64,000 bases of DNA. It comes from Paenibacillus albidus. GTDB taxonomy: Bacteria > Bacillota > Bacilli > Paenibacillales > Paenibacillaceae. A program made the translations under genes and the position numbers. The notes under the pieces were generated by a model. That model searched no databases. It was not told the origin of the DNA and saw only the letters and a program-made list of their open reading frames with translations. Below, one piece after another: positions 8,768-17,087 of this stretch; the first letter of the stretch is position 1; the number at the start of each line of letters is the position of its first letter. The stretch is from NCBI RefSeq assembly GCF_014644435.1, contig NZ_BMKR01000007.1, positions 186,001-250,000 on the forward strand, given 5' to 3'.

Positions 8768-8954
8768 TTCTGCTGTATTTCGTGCAGCAGAACCTGCCGC
8801 AAAACACCGAAAACTGAATTACGCTGCATTTCGTGCAGCAGAATATAGTCAAAACGCCTCACAGCGGCAATTCAGCCGAATTCCGCTGTACAAAATACAG
8901 CAGATTGCCCATTTCTGCCGGCAACTGCTTTTTCTGCTGCACTTTTTGCAGCAG
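8768..8954. repeat. Quadripartite palindromic element, family B
   Basis: Four hairpin boxes built on a GCTGTATTTCGTGCAGC-like core: 8768-8792, 8822-8841, 8884-8903 and 8934-8954. The first two read CTG/TTTCG/CAG, and the third reads as the inverse (TGTACAAAATACA). Box-centre spacings are about 51, 62 and 51 bp, the same as the unrelated family A elements. A decayed copy lies at 33521-33700. Confidence 0.7.
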
Positions 8955-9012
8955 AAAGGCATCCATGAGCTATATGGGGACGCTCCCGCAATGCAGATCA
9001 CTTCTGCTGTGG

Positions 9013-9249
9013 AGTGACGCCAGTATAGTGACGCCAGCGGAGCGGCGCCAGCGGAGTGACGCCAACGGAGTAACGCCCGCGGAGTGACGCCAGCGGAGTG
9101 ACGCCCGCGGAGCGACGCCAGCGGAGCGACGCCAGTGGAGTGACGCCAGCGGAGTGACGCCAGCGGAGTGACGCCAGTATAGTGACGCCAGCGGAGTGAC
9201 GCCAACGGAGTGACGCCAACGGAGTAACGCCCGCGGAGGACGCCAGTCG
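9013..9249. repeat. 14-bp minisatellite (16 full units plus a shortened one)
   Basis: Tandem units of AGTGACGCCAGCGG with a few variants (CAGTAT, CAACGG, GCCCGCGG endings), contiguous from 9013 to 9236 plus a 13-bp unit to 9249. Units 1-5 and 12-16 share the same variant order except at unit 3 of 5, pointing to a block duplication inside the array. Because 14 is not a multiple of 3, three units make 42 bp and all three minus-strand frames stay open with the same 14-residue repeat (GVTPLASLRWRHSA). I do not call a protein here. Confidence 0.92.
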
Positions 9250-9315
9250 AGCCGCGTTGCAGCTTTGACATTTATGTGAAATCGGGAGGCGCCAAGCCCC
9301 GTCAGCCCGCACGGC

Positions 9316-9340
9316 AAAAAAAACCGCCCCTCCGGGGCGG
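9316..9340 (-). terminator. Rho-independent terminator of the sigF operon
   Basis: Minus strand: CCGCCCC, loop GGA, GGGGCGG, then eight T (9323-9316). It lies about 70 bases after the sigF stop. Confidence 0.9.
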
Positions 9341-9408
9341 CTCCACACCTTATTAGCTTCCTGCACACGTTTAGTGCTACCCGTCACCACACATTATCTA
9401 CACTAAAC

Positions 9409-10164
9409 CTACTGCGCAATCTGCTCACGGATATTGGCGAGAATTTTCTTCTCCAGCCTCGACACCTGAACCTGCGAGATGCCGAGGCGGCTGGCGACTT
9501 CGGATTGGGTCTGGTCGCGGTAATAGCGCAGGTAGACGATCAGGCGCTCGCGTTCGCTGAGTGCGCCGATGGCCTCGTTCAGAGCCAGCTTGTCGAACCA
9601 GCGCTCCTGTGACTCATCGGCGATCTGGTCGATCAGGGTGATCGGGTCGCCGTCATTCTCGAACACGGTCTCGTGAATCGAGGTCGGCGGCTTGTTGGCT
9701 TCCTGGGCAAAGACGATTTCTTCGGGTGTCACGCCGAGCGCCTCTGCGACTTCGCCAATCGTCGGCAGGCGGTCCAGAGTCTTGGACATCTCGTCCTTCA
9801 TCTTGCGGACCTTGTTGGCCATTTCCTTGAGCGAACGGCTGACCTTCAGGGTCCCGTCGTCGCGCAGGAAACGCTGGATCTCGCCGATAATCATCGGCAC
9901 TGCATAGGTGGAGAATTTGACCTCATAGCTGAGGTCGAATTTGTCAACGGACTTAAGCAGTCCGATACAGCCGATCTGGAACAAATCGTCAGGCTCATAT
10001 CCGCGGTTCATGAACCGCTGCACCACCGACCAGACGAGGCGGATGTTGCAGCTGACCAGTGTGTCACGGGCGAGATTATCTCCGGCCTGACTAAGCGCGA
10101 TTAGACGTTTGACCTCCGCATCGTCCAAATAGGTCGGCGGAGCTTTTTTTGACTCTGCATCCAT
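9409..10164 (-). CDS. sigF: Forespore-specific RNA polymerase sigma factor SigF
   Basis: A 251-residue sigma-70 family factor with region 2 (GYEPDDLFQIGCIGLLKSV, then FSTYAVPMIIGEIQRFLRDD), region 3 and region 4 (SEVASRLGISQVQVSRLEKK helix-turn-helix). SigF directs the first forespore-specific transcription during sporulation and is held inactive by SpoIIAB. Length matches the family. It is the last gene of spoIIAA-spoIIAB-sigF, 11 bp after spoIIAB, and is followed by a strong terminator. The spoVA genes that follow it in B. subtilis are absent here. Confidence 0.97.
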   Translation of the reverse strand: MDAESKKAPPTYLDDAEVKRLIALSQAGDNLARDTLVSCNIRLVWSVVQRFMNRGYEPDDLFQIGCIGLLKSVDKFDLSYEVKFSTYAVPMIIGEIQRFLRDDGTLKVSRSLKEMANKVRKMKDEMSKTLDRLPTIGEVAEALGVTPEEIVFAQEANKPPTSIHETVFENDGDPITLIDQIADESQERWFDKLALNEAIGALSERERLIVYLRYYRDQTQSEVASRLGISQVQVSRLEKKILANIREQIAQ

Positions 10165-10175
10165 GGCTCCAACCC

Positions 10176-10631
10176 CTAATTGTATAAAGCTTTTTTCGAG
10201 ACAATGGTTTTCTTCATCGAAATGGAGGTACCGCGCCCCGGTTCACTCGTGACTTCAAATTCATCCATGAAATTCTCCATAATGGTAAACCCCATGCCCG
10301 ACCGCTCCAGCTCCGGCTTCGAGGTATAGAGCGGCTGCTGGGCCAGCTCCAAATCCTCAATTCCCCGCCCCCGGTCCTCGACCGTCAGATGTACGGTTTC
10401 GTTGTCTATCGACGCCGAGATGCTGACGACTCCGCCCGGATCACTGTCATACCCGTGGATAATACAGTTGGTGACCGCCTCCGATACGACGGTCTTGAGA
10501 TCATTCAGCTCGTCCATCGTGGGATCAAGCCGTGAGACGAAAGCCGCCACCACGACCCGGGCGAACGATTCGTTCTCCGAGCGTGCGGCGAACTCTACAT
10601 GCATGAAGTTACCGGCTTGGCTCATAGTCAT
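10176..10631 (-). CDS. spoIIAB: Anti-sigma F factor and serine kinase SpoIIAB
   Basis: A 151-residue GHKL-type ATPase (N box [15 protein letters not shown] region, G1 box DRGRGIED, G2 box [12 protein letters not shown]). It binds SigF to block it and phosphorylates SpoIIAA on serine. GGAGG lies 7 bases before the ATG at 10631. Its start overlaps the SpoIIAA stop (ATGA), which couples translation of the partners. Confidence 0.97.
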   Translation of the reverse strand: MTMSQAGNFMHVEFAARSENESFARVVVAAFVSRLDPTMDELNDLKTVVSEAVTNCIIHGYDSDPGGVVSISASIDNETVHLTVEDRGRGIEDLELAQQPLYTSKPELERSGMGFTIMENFMDEFEVTSEPGRGTSISMKKTIVSKKALYN

Positions 10632-10981
10632 AATGCAACCTCCATATCCGAGAGTGCGGCACTCTCGTCGTCATATAAGGGCATGATTTTGAACAGGCCC
10701 GACATTTCCAGCAGCCGCTGCACAGGAGCAGTAGCATCGCATACCGCCATTTTCCCGCCTTTGGTGCGGATCAGCTTATACCTTCCCAGGATAACGCCAA
10801 GACCCGAGCTGTCCATAAACTGCAGATGCTTCAGACTAAGGACCAGATGCTCCACCTGGCCCCGCATAATCGCTTCATCCATCTCCATACGTACGTAGTC
10901 GGCTGCGTGATGGTCCAGCTCCCCTGACAAACGGACAATCAGCACACCCCGGTGATGCTCCATTTCCACATGAGAATTCAT
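10628..10981 (-). CDS. spoIIAA: Anti-sigma F factor antagonist SpoIIAA
   Basis: A 117-residue STAS-domain protein with the phosphorylated serine motif MDSSGLGVI. Unphosphorylated SpoIIAA pulls SpoIIAB off SigF. I chose the ATG at 10981 rather than the GTG at 10990: GAGGAG lies 10 bases before the ATG but touches the GTG, and the shorter form has the family's usual length. It is the first gene of the sigF operon, with a sigma-H-like promoter upstream. Confidence 0.95.
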   Translation of the reverse strand: MNSHVEMEHHRGVLIVRLSGELDHHAADYVRMEMDEAIMRGQVEHLVLSLKHLQFMDSSGLGVILGRYKLIRTKGGKMAVCDATAPVQRLLEMSGLFKIMPLYDDESAALSDMEVAL

Positions 10982-11055
10982 GTTTGCCACTCTCCTCTTC
11001 GTTGCTTTGAAAACCGCCCTTGAATGCTGTGACTCTGTCCTTTCAAGGACAAGGT

Positions 11056-11083
11056 TTTCTACGCGGCAAATCAGGAATCCTGC
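11056..11083 (-). promoter_or_regulatory. Candidate sigma-H promoter of spoIIAA-spoIIAB-sigF
   Basis: Minus strand: GCAGGATTC (11083-11075), 12-base spacer, GTAGAAA (11062-11056). It fits the sigma-H pattern (AGGA-rich -35, GAA-type -10) with correct spacing. In B. subtilis the spoIIA operon is transcribed by sigma-H from this position between dacF and spoIIAA. Confidence 0.55.
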
Positions 11084-11096
11084 CTCCCGACAAAAC

Positions 11097-11135
11097 TAGA
11101 AGAAAACCCCTATGAATCTACAGAATGCATAGAGG
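11097..11135 (-). terminator. Terminator after dacF
   Basis: Minus strand CCTCTATG ... CATAGGGG (one mismatch), then TTTTCTTCT. It lies 22 bases after the dacF stop and separates it from spoIIAA. Confidence 0.6.
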
Positions 11136-11156
11136 TTATCTACAAAATCCATCCTT

Positions 11157-12359
11157 TTAATCGCGGGTAAACATCGAGCCGGCCGTACGCTTAAAGAGCT
11201 TCCACCAGCCCGCCTTCGGCACAGCCTCGCCGGCCTTCAGCTCGTACTCCTTCAGAACTTCATTCCCTTGGTAAACGACCAGCTTGCCGACTGTCTGCCC
11301 TTCAGCAACAGGAGCAGTCACCTTCTCCTGCAGCACGACTTGATGGCGGATGCCTTCCTGGGCCACTCCTTTTTTCAGGAGTACCGAATAGCTCTCTTTA
11401 GCCGTAATCGGCAGCTGAGGCTTCACACCCTTGGCGATGTTCAGTGTGGCAATCGTATCTCCGGGCTTGTGAATGGTATGCATCTTATATTGCGAGAACA
11501 GGTAATCGAACATTCCCGAGACTTCACTGTTGCGCGTCTTCGTATTGGGTTCTCCCAGTACGACAGCGACTGCACGCAGACCGTCTCTGGCCGCAGTAGC
11601 GGACAAGCAGAATTTGGCTTCGGCCGTATACCCCGTCTTCAGCCCGTCGGCTCCCGTGTAGAACCGTACCAGTTTGTTCGTATTCACCAGCCAGAACGGC
11701 TTGGCGGAGTCCTTGCGCAGATAATCCTGATACGAACCGGTATATTGGATAATCCGTTCGTGCTTCAGCAGCTCCCGGCTCATGACGGCAATGTCATGTG
11801 CCGAGGAATAATGATTCTCCGCAGGCAGACCGTTGCAATTGGCGAAATGCGTATCCTTCAGGCCAAGCCCTTCCGCCCGCTTGTTCATCAAGTCGACAAA
11901 AGCACTCTCGGAACCGGCGATTTTCTCCGCTATCGCAACGGATGCATCGTTGCCGGAGGCCATGGCGATTCCTTTGAGCATCTCGTCCACCGTCATTTCT
12001 TCACCCGGCTCCAGAAAAATCTGTGAGCCGCCCATCGAAGCGGCATATTCACTGGTCCGCACCTTGTCGGTCAGCTGCAGCCGTCCTTCATCCAGCGCTT
12101 CGACCGTCAGGAGCATCGTCATAATCTTCGTAATGCTGGCCGGAGGCAGCTTGTCATGGCTGTTCTTCTCATAAATGACTGTGCCGGTTCCTGCATCCAT
12201 CAAAATGGCGGAACGCGCCCCGGGTGCGAGGTCGACGGCGGCAGCCTTACTGCCGGAGTCCTTGCTTTTCTCCTCCGCATATACGCCCGAAGCCGGAGCC
12301 AAGGCTCCCAACCCAATACTTAACACAAGCAGCGCAGCGGCAAAACGCATTTTTCTCAC
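11157..12359 (-). CDS. dacF: D-alanyl-D-alanine carboxypeptidase DacF
   Basis: A 400-residue secreted penicillin-binding protein of the S11 family. It has a signal peptide cut near GVYAEE, then the active-site motifs: Ser75 in SITK, SGN in MASGND, and KTG in LKTGYT. A C-terminal beta domain with an amphipathic tail probably anchors it to the membrane. It trims the terminal D-Ala of peptidoglycan stem peptides, in this family during spore cortex formation. I prefer the GTG at 12359 (AGGAGG 9 bases upstream) over the ATG at 12380, which lies before that ribosome site. It sits beside spoIIAA as in B. subtilis, where sigma-F transcribes it. Confidence 0.93.
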   Translation of the reverse strand: MRKMRFAAALLVLSIGLGALAPASGVYAEEKSKDSGSKAAAVDLAPGARSAILMDAGTGTVIYEKNSHDKLPPASITKIMTMLLTVEALDEGRLQLTDKVRTSEYAASMGGSQIFLEPGEEMTVDEMLKGIAMASGNDASVAIAEKIAGSESAFVDLMNKRAEGLGLKDTHFANCNGLPAENHYSSAHDIAVMSRELLKHERIIQYTGSYQDYLRKDSAKPFWLVNTNKLVRFYTGADGLKTGYTAEAKFCLSATAARDGLRAVAVVLGEPNTKTRNSEVSGMFDYLFSQYKMHTIHKPGDTIATLNIAKGVKPQLPITAKESYSVLLKKGVAQEGIRHQVVLQEKVTAPVAEGQTVGKLVVYQGNEVLKEYELKAGEAVPKAGWWKLFKRTAGSMFTRD

Positions 12360-12461
12360 AGTGATTCCCCTCCTGAACATTAACCTTCATTTCACAGGTA
12401 CTGTGATCCAGTTTCGTCAGAACGGGTGGAAAATATTCCATGTCTGTATAAAAAGCCGTAA

Positions 12462-13502
12462 TTAATCTCCTGCGGAAACGCCCGCCCGCACTGCAGCCTG
12501 ATCCCCGTAACGCACAGCCGGCCGGCTTTTGCCGTTATGGCCGAGATACATGGTGGCTAACAGCGGAGAACGTCCTATCGCTATAGCAACAAGCAGCGGA
12601 AGCCCTACACCGATCAAGGTGAACGGCACAAGTCCGTATTCGGTATCCAAAAGGAATTTAAGCGCATAGTTGATAGGCAGATGCAGATACATAATCGCAA
12701 TGGTATTGCGCCCCAGATCACCCAGCCACTTCAGCGGTACCAGCTTCGACAGCCAGAAAACAACGGAACATATGCTCAGTGAGACAAGCAGCGGAATGGC
12801 CAGATCCAGGAACAAGGCATCATACTCCTTATATTTCATGTTCAGGCTGTAGCTGATCACCCCGGTGGAATCCAGGTAGAAAGCTGCCGCAGTGAGCGAA
12901 AGCAGCACCGGAAGCGACGCTTTAAGGCCGATAAGGGCAGGTATAGCCTTCTTCCCGTAATAACCGGTGGCGTAATAGGTAATTGCCAGGAGAGCCACAT
13001 CAATGTTCCAGGGGAGGTTAAAGTTCTTCAGGGAAGTTAGAGAAATCAAATGAGCGAGCAGGTAACACGAGGTAATCACCGAAATTTGTACTTTCAGATT
13101 GAAACGGGTAATAAAACCGAAGAACAGCTGCGTGAACAACAGGCAGGTAATAAACCAGAATACGCCATAGGGACCGGTCAGCGACAGTCCGCCATACGCC
13201 AGTCTCGCTATGCTTTCGACAAATCCTTTAATATTTAAAGTGTATAAGAGCACAATCGCTGCAATCAGCAGCCCGTAGGCTACATAGGGTGTCATCAGCC
13301 CCCTTGTTCGTTTCACCGCCCAGCCCGTATACTTTTCGGGAGCAATCGGCTTGAATACCATACCGCTCAGCAAGAAGAACATCGGCATTCGGAACCAGGA
13401 TAAATAATGGTTGGCCATCCCTTCTCCCGAGTGGCCCATGACTACAAAAATTATGCTTAAGCCCTTGGCAGCGTCTATCCACAGCTCACGCCTTTTTTCC
13501 AT
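12462..13502 (-). CDS. Membrane acyltransferase family protein (acyltransferase 3)
   Basis: A 346-residue protein with about ten hydrophobic segments. It opens with the acyltransferase 3 signature (RRELWIDAAKGLSIIFVVMGHSG; the His in MGHSG is the family's active-site histidine). Such proteins move acetyl or other acyl groups across the membrane to cell-wall sugars, polysaccharides or secreted molecules. I chose the ATG at 13502 because GGAGGAG lies 11 bases upstream. The gene stands alone between dacF and the peptide island. The acceptor is unknown. Confidence 0.85.
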   Translation of the reverse strand: MEKRRELWIDAAKGLSIIFVVMGHSGEGMANHYLSWFRMPMFFLLSGMVFKPIAPEKYTGWAVKRTRGLMTPYVAYGLLIAAIVLLYTLNIKGFVESIARLAYGGLSLTGPYGVFWFITCLLFTQLFFGFITRFNLKVQISVITSCYLLAHLISLTSLKNFNLPWNIDVALLAITYYATGYYGKKAIPALIGLKASLPVLLSLTAAAFYLDSTGVISYSLNMKYKEYDALFLDLAIPLLVSLSICSVVFWLSKLVPLKWLGDLGRNTIAIMYLHLPINYALKFLLDTEYGLVPFTLIGVGLPLLVAIAIGRSPLLATMYLGHNGKSRPAVRYGDQAAVRAGVSAGD

Positions 13503-13660
13503 TTCAATTCCAGCTCCTCCCAAATTCAGTCTCTTTTTTATAATTAGTATAGGGAAGTTTTCATAACATATCAATTTTTCGTGACTGTTTTCTGCAAATT
13601 TCACACTGAGGACCTATGCCGCATAGGTATTTATCCGCATAAAACGACAGGATTACATGG

Positions 13661-13692
13661 AAAAAAAGACCACCCGGTAGCACGGATGGCCT
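13661..13692 (-). terminator. Terminator of the peptide transport operon
   Basis: Minus strand GGCCATCCG ... CGGGTGGTC followed by TTTTTTT, 13 bases after the stop of the last ATPase gene. Confidence 0.85.
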
Positions 13693-13704
13693 TCATTGGC
13701 TCCA

Positions 13705-14667
13705 TTAATATAAATGGCAGGATACCTGATGGCCGGATTCAAGTTCCCGCAGCACAGGCGTCTCGGATTTGCATCTGTCCATGGCATATGGACAACGGGG
13801 ATGAAAGGTGCAGCCTGTCGGGGGCGTCTCTGGATTCGGAACATCCCCGGTCAGCACAATCCGCGACTTCTTCTGCCCCGGGTTCGGCACAGGTACTGCA
13901 GACATCAGCGCCTGGGTATAGGGATGCAGAGCCTTAGCGAACAATGTCTTCGTCGGAGCCAGCTCCACAATGCGGCCCAGATACATGACCGCCACCCGGT
14001 CGCTGATGAACTTAACGACCGACAGATCATGCGAGATGAACATATAGGTAAGGCCAAACTGTTCCTGAAGGTCCTGCATCAGATTAAGCACCTGGGCCTG
14101 GATAGACACATCCAGGGCTGAGACCGGCTCATCGCAGACGATGAACTTGGGATTCAGCGCAAGGGCACGGGCAATTCCGATCCGCTGCCGCTGGCCGCCC
14201 GAGAACTCGTGGGGAAAACGCTGGGCCTGATAAGGCGATAGTCCAACCACTTCCATCAATTGCTCAACCCGGCTTTTGAGTTCATTGTTCTTCGCGGCCT
14301 CATGGGTCCGCAGCGGTTCTTCCAGGATGCGCTGCACCGTCCAGCGCGGGTCCAGCGAAGCGTACGGGTCCTGAAACACCATTTGCATATCGGTTCTGAA
14401 GCGCCTCAGTTGCTCCGTGTCCAGGCTTCGCACATTGGTGCCGTTAAATACAATCTCGCCTTCCGTCGGTTCTATGAGCCGCAGGATGGCCCGGCCTGTA
14501 GTGGATTTGCCGCAGCCCGATTCTCCGACAACAGCCAGGGTCTCCCCCTGTTCCACGGATAGGGAAATGCCATCCACCGCCTTGACGGCGCCAACCTGCT
14601 TGGCGAACAAGCCTTTGCGGATCGGATAATGCTTCTTCAAATTGCGGACTTCCAGTAAGGTGTTCAT
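13705..14667 (-). CDS. Oligopeptide/dipeptide ABC transporter ATP-binding protein, OppF/DppF type
   Basis: A 320-residue ATPase: Walker [11 protein letters not shown]-loop in [13 protein letters not shown], signature [15 protein letters not shown], Walker [10 protein letters not shown], and the C-terminal oligopeptide-transporter extension ([14 protein letters not shown], four Cys) typical of OppF/DppF. It pairs with the OppD-like ATPase to drive import. Its start overlaps the OppD-like stop by 4 bp. It is the last gene of the island and has a strong terminator. Confidence 0.93.
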   Translation of the reverse strand: MNTLLEVRNLKKHYPIRKGLFAKQVGAVKAVDGISLSVEQGETLAVVGESGCGKSTTGRAILRLIEPTEGEIVFNGTNVRSLDTEQLRRFRTDMQMVFQDPYASLDPRWTVQRILEEPLRTHEAAKNNELKSRVEQLMEVVGLSPYQAQRFPHEFSGGQRQRIGIARALALNPKFIVCDEPVSALDVSIQAQVLNLMQDLQEQFGLTYMFISHDLSVVKFISDRVAVMYLGRIVELAPTKTLFAKALHPYTQALMSAVPVPNPGQKKSRIVLTGDVPNPETPPTGCTFHPRCPYAMDRCKSETPVLRELESGHQVSCHLY

Positions 14668-15641
14668 GATATTTCCTCCTCCACCAGCAGACAGCGGCAG
14701 CGGTGTCCCGGTTCCTTCTCCAGCAGCTCCGGCCGCACCTGCTCACACCGCTCGATTCTCCGCGGGCAGCGTGGGGCAAACCGGCAGCCGTTCGGAAGGT
14801 TCGCCGGATTCGGCACCTGCCCCGGAATGGAAGTCAGCCGGTCGCTGTCTCCGGCCAGCTGCGGCAGCGAGGCCAGCAGCCCTTGCGTATAAGGATGCAG
14901 TGGCTTACTGTACAACGTAGCAACATCTGTCTCTTCCACGATCTGCCCCGCATACATAATGACTACCCGGTCGCACATTTCCGCCACCACGCCAAGGTCA
15001 TGGGTAATCATCAGAATAGACATGCCTTCTTTCTCCTGAAGCTCACGCATCAGGTCCAGAATCTGGGCCTGGATGGTCACATCCAGAGCCGTTGTCGGTT
15101 CATCCGCAATCAGCAGCTGCGGATTGCAGACCATCGCCATGGCAATCATCACCCGCTGGCGCATGCCCCCGGACAGCTGATGGGCATATTGCTGGGCGAT
15201 TTTCTCCGGGCGGGGAATACCCACCTTGCGCAGCATTTCCACCGCCCGCTCGGCAGCTTCCTTTTTGCCGAGTTTCAGGTGAAACCGGGCTGACTCGGAG
15301 ATCTGCCGGCCGATCTTGAATACCGGATTCAGGGAGGTCATAGGCTCCTGAAAGATCATCGCAATCCGGTTCCCGCGAATATTGCGGACTTCTTTTGGCG
15401 AAAGCTTCAGCATATCGCGGCCTTCAAACCGGATTTGTCCGGCAGCCACCCGGCCAATCCGTTTGGGCAGCAGCTGCATAATCGACAGCGAGGTGATGCT
15501 TTTACCGCAGCCCGATTCACCGACGATCCCCAGCGTCTCCCCCTTGCGGACGGACAAACTGACGCCGTCCACCGCACGGATGATCCCGGCATCGGTTACA
15601 AATTCCGTACATAGGCCGGATACTTCAAGCAACTCTGTCAT
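14664..15641 (-). CDS. Oligopeptide/dipeptide ABC transporter ATP-binding protein, OppD/DppD type
   Basis: A 325-residue ATPase: Walker [10 protein letters not shown], signature [15 protein letters not shown], Walker [10 protein letters not shown], and the C-terminal Cys-rich extension ([14 protein letters not shown]) that in this family can bind an iron-sulfur cluster. It is the partner of the OppF-like protein. It sits 59 bp after the M20 peptidase in the same leftward operon, so import and peptide cleavage are co-expressed. Confidence 0.93.
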   Translation of the reverse strand: MTELLEVSGLCTEFVTDAGIIRAVDGVSLSVRKGETLGIVGESGCGKSITSLSIMQLLPKRIGRVAAGQIRFEGRDMLKLSPKEVRNIRGNRIAMIFQEPMTSLNPVFKIGRQISESARFHLKLGKKEAAERAVEMLRKVGIPRPEKIAQQYAHQLSGGMRQRVMIAMAMVCNPQLLIADEPTTALDVTIQAQILDLMRELQEKEGMSILMITHDLGVVAEMCDRVVIMYAGQIVEETDVATLYSKPLHPYTQGLLASLPQLAGDSDRLTSIPGQVPNPANLPNGCRFAPRCPRRIERCEQVRPELLEKEPGHRCRCLLVEEEIS

Positions 15642-15700
15642 TTTGTCCCCTCCTAACCGATTGTATAGGTCTGTCCCCGGGCTTCACTGTAATCAGCGTC

Positions 15701-17008
15701 TTAGGCTTGATTCTTCACCGTATTTACACCAGCTTCCACCTCTACCTCTAAATACTTAAGGGCAGTCAAGGCATATACTTTGGCACACTGGATGATCTGC
15801 CACACCGGTGCCTTCTCATTAAAGTTATGAATGGTCGACAGCTCCGCCGGACCATACTGCAATACCGGAATACGATGCGTGCGGAAATGTCTGGCATCGC
15901 TGGAGGCCCACTGGAGCACGCCATAGGCTTCCTTGCTGCTCACCTCGCTGATGCTGCTGACCAGATCGGTGACAATCTGCTCTTCCGAAGAAGTCCAGTT
16001 CGCATTGCCCTGGAAGCCGAAACCCTTCACTTCGGATTCAATGCCTGCTTCAAGCAGCAGGGAACGGGCCCGGTCCAGCACATCACGGTAATCCACACCG
16101 AAAGGCACGCGTGAATCGACCTGAATGGTGCAGCGGTCAGCCACGACATTAACTTTGGTTCCGCCCTGGATGGTGCCGATATTCACGGTGACATGGTCGA
16201 AGACCTGCCAGGCAAGCGAGCCGTCCTGCTCGCTTTCTTTCACATACTCCTGGGAGATACGGATAATTTCTTTGACTTCTTCGGGAATGTCCGGCTTGAT
16301 GTCCCACAATCTTTGCAGCGCCTCTATCCCCTTGGCAGCTTTGACAATCGCACTGTCCCCTACAATCGGCGACAGACTTCCGTGGCCCGGCGTGCCTTCC
16401 ACCGTGAATTCGAACCAGCAGCTGCCTTTCTGGCCGATCGTCGGATTCTGCGGTCCCGAAGGCTCTGCAATGACAGCAGCGGTTCCCGTGACAAGGCCGC
16501 GTTCCAGCACCCACGGCACTCCAAGATGGCCGCCTGTCTCTTCATCCGGCACGACGAGCAGAGCCAGATCTCCGCGCAGCGGGACCCCCAGCTTCGCCAG
16601 CAGCGTCATGGCAAAAATCTGCCCGGCCAGCCCGGCTTTCATATCGGACGCACCCCGTCCCAGCAAATAGCCGTCCTCGATAGCTCCGCTAAAGGGATCA
16701 AAATCCCAGCGGGACCGGTCGCCCGCAGGCACAACATCGGTGTGTCCGCAGAAAATCAGTTTTTTGGAAATACGGTCTTCAGCCGTTGCAGACAAGGTCG
16801 ATACCAGATTCAGCATCGTTTCCGTCGCAGGATAAATAGAAGTAGCTATTCCGGCCTGATGCAAATAATCAATAATGAACGCACTGATCTCGCGCGAGTC
16901 GCCCGGCGGGTTCTCCGAAGGGAACTGAATCAGCTTTGAGCATAAGGCCAGCAGTTCGTCCTGTTGTTCGTCAATTGCAGCCAATACTTTTCTTTTCCAA
17001 TCTGTCAT
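15701..17008 (-). CDS. M20 family metallopeptidase (ArgE/DapE type)
   Basis: A 435-residue cytosolic two-zinc hydrolase. Metal ligands are visible in FCGHTDVVPAG (His and Asp), RGASDMKAG (bridging Asp), VVPDEETGG (catalytic and ligand Glu) and a late His in ELSTIHNFNE. A dimerisation lid lies between. Family members cut N-acyl or peptide bonds of amino acids (deacetylases, desuccinylases, dipeptidases). I chose the ATG at 17008 for AAGGAG 8 bases upstream. Its place between the peptide-binding protein and the import ATPases argues that it processes the imported compound; the true substrate is unknown. Confidence 0.88.
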   Translation of the reverse strand: MTDWKRKVLAAIDEQQDELLALCSKLIQFPSENPPGDSREISAFIIDYLHQAGIATSIYPATETMLNLVSTLSATAEDRISKKLIFCGHTDVVPAGDRSRWDFDPFSGAIEDGYLLGRGASDMKAGLAGQIFAMTLLAKLGVPLRGDLALLVVPDEETGGHLGVPWVLERGLVTGTAAVIAEPSGPQNPTIGQKGSCWFEFTVEGTPGHGSLSPIVGDSAIVKAAKGIEALQRLWDIKPDIPEEVKEIIRISQEYVKESEQDGSLAWQVFDHVTVNIGTIQGGTKVNVVADRCTIQVDSRVPFGVDYRDVLDRARSLLLEAGIESEVKGFGFQGNANWTSSEEQIVTDLVSSISEVSSKEAYGVLQWASSDARHFRTHRIPVLQYGPAELSTIHNFNEKAPVWQIIQCAKVYALTALKYLEVEVEAGVNTVKNQA

Positions 17009-17043
17009 TGTATGATCTCCTTTCAAACTTGGAAAAAGAGGGA

Positions 17044-17066
17044 CACAGGCCAGCTGCCCGCCTGTG
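17044..17066 (-). promoter_or_regulatory. Intercistronic stem-loop after the peptide-binding protein gene
   Basis: CACAGGC (17044-17050) pairs perfectly with GCCTGTG (17060-17066) just after the binding-protein stop, without a run of T. Such hairpins often protect the upstream mRNA or reduce read-through, so the binding protein is made in excess over the transporter. Confidence 0.45.
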
Positions 17067-17087
17067 CTCTCTTGTCAAAAAATTATT

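Noticed and set aside
8655..8862. Minus-strand frames with repeated LPYLT
   Set aside because: They are simply the GGTAA microsatellite read in frame; no ribosome site or family resemblance.
9013..9249. CRISPR array
   Set aside because: Units are contiguous 14-mers with no unique spacers, and no cas genes are in the window.
8849..9390. Three overlapping minus-strand open frames with GVTPLASLRWRHSA repeats
   Set aside because: They are a by-product of the 14-bp array, start without ribosome sites, and run over the terminator and repeat region. Reported as a repeat, not as genes.
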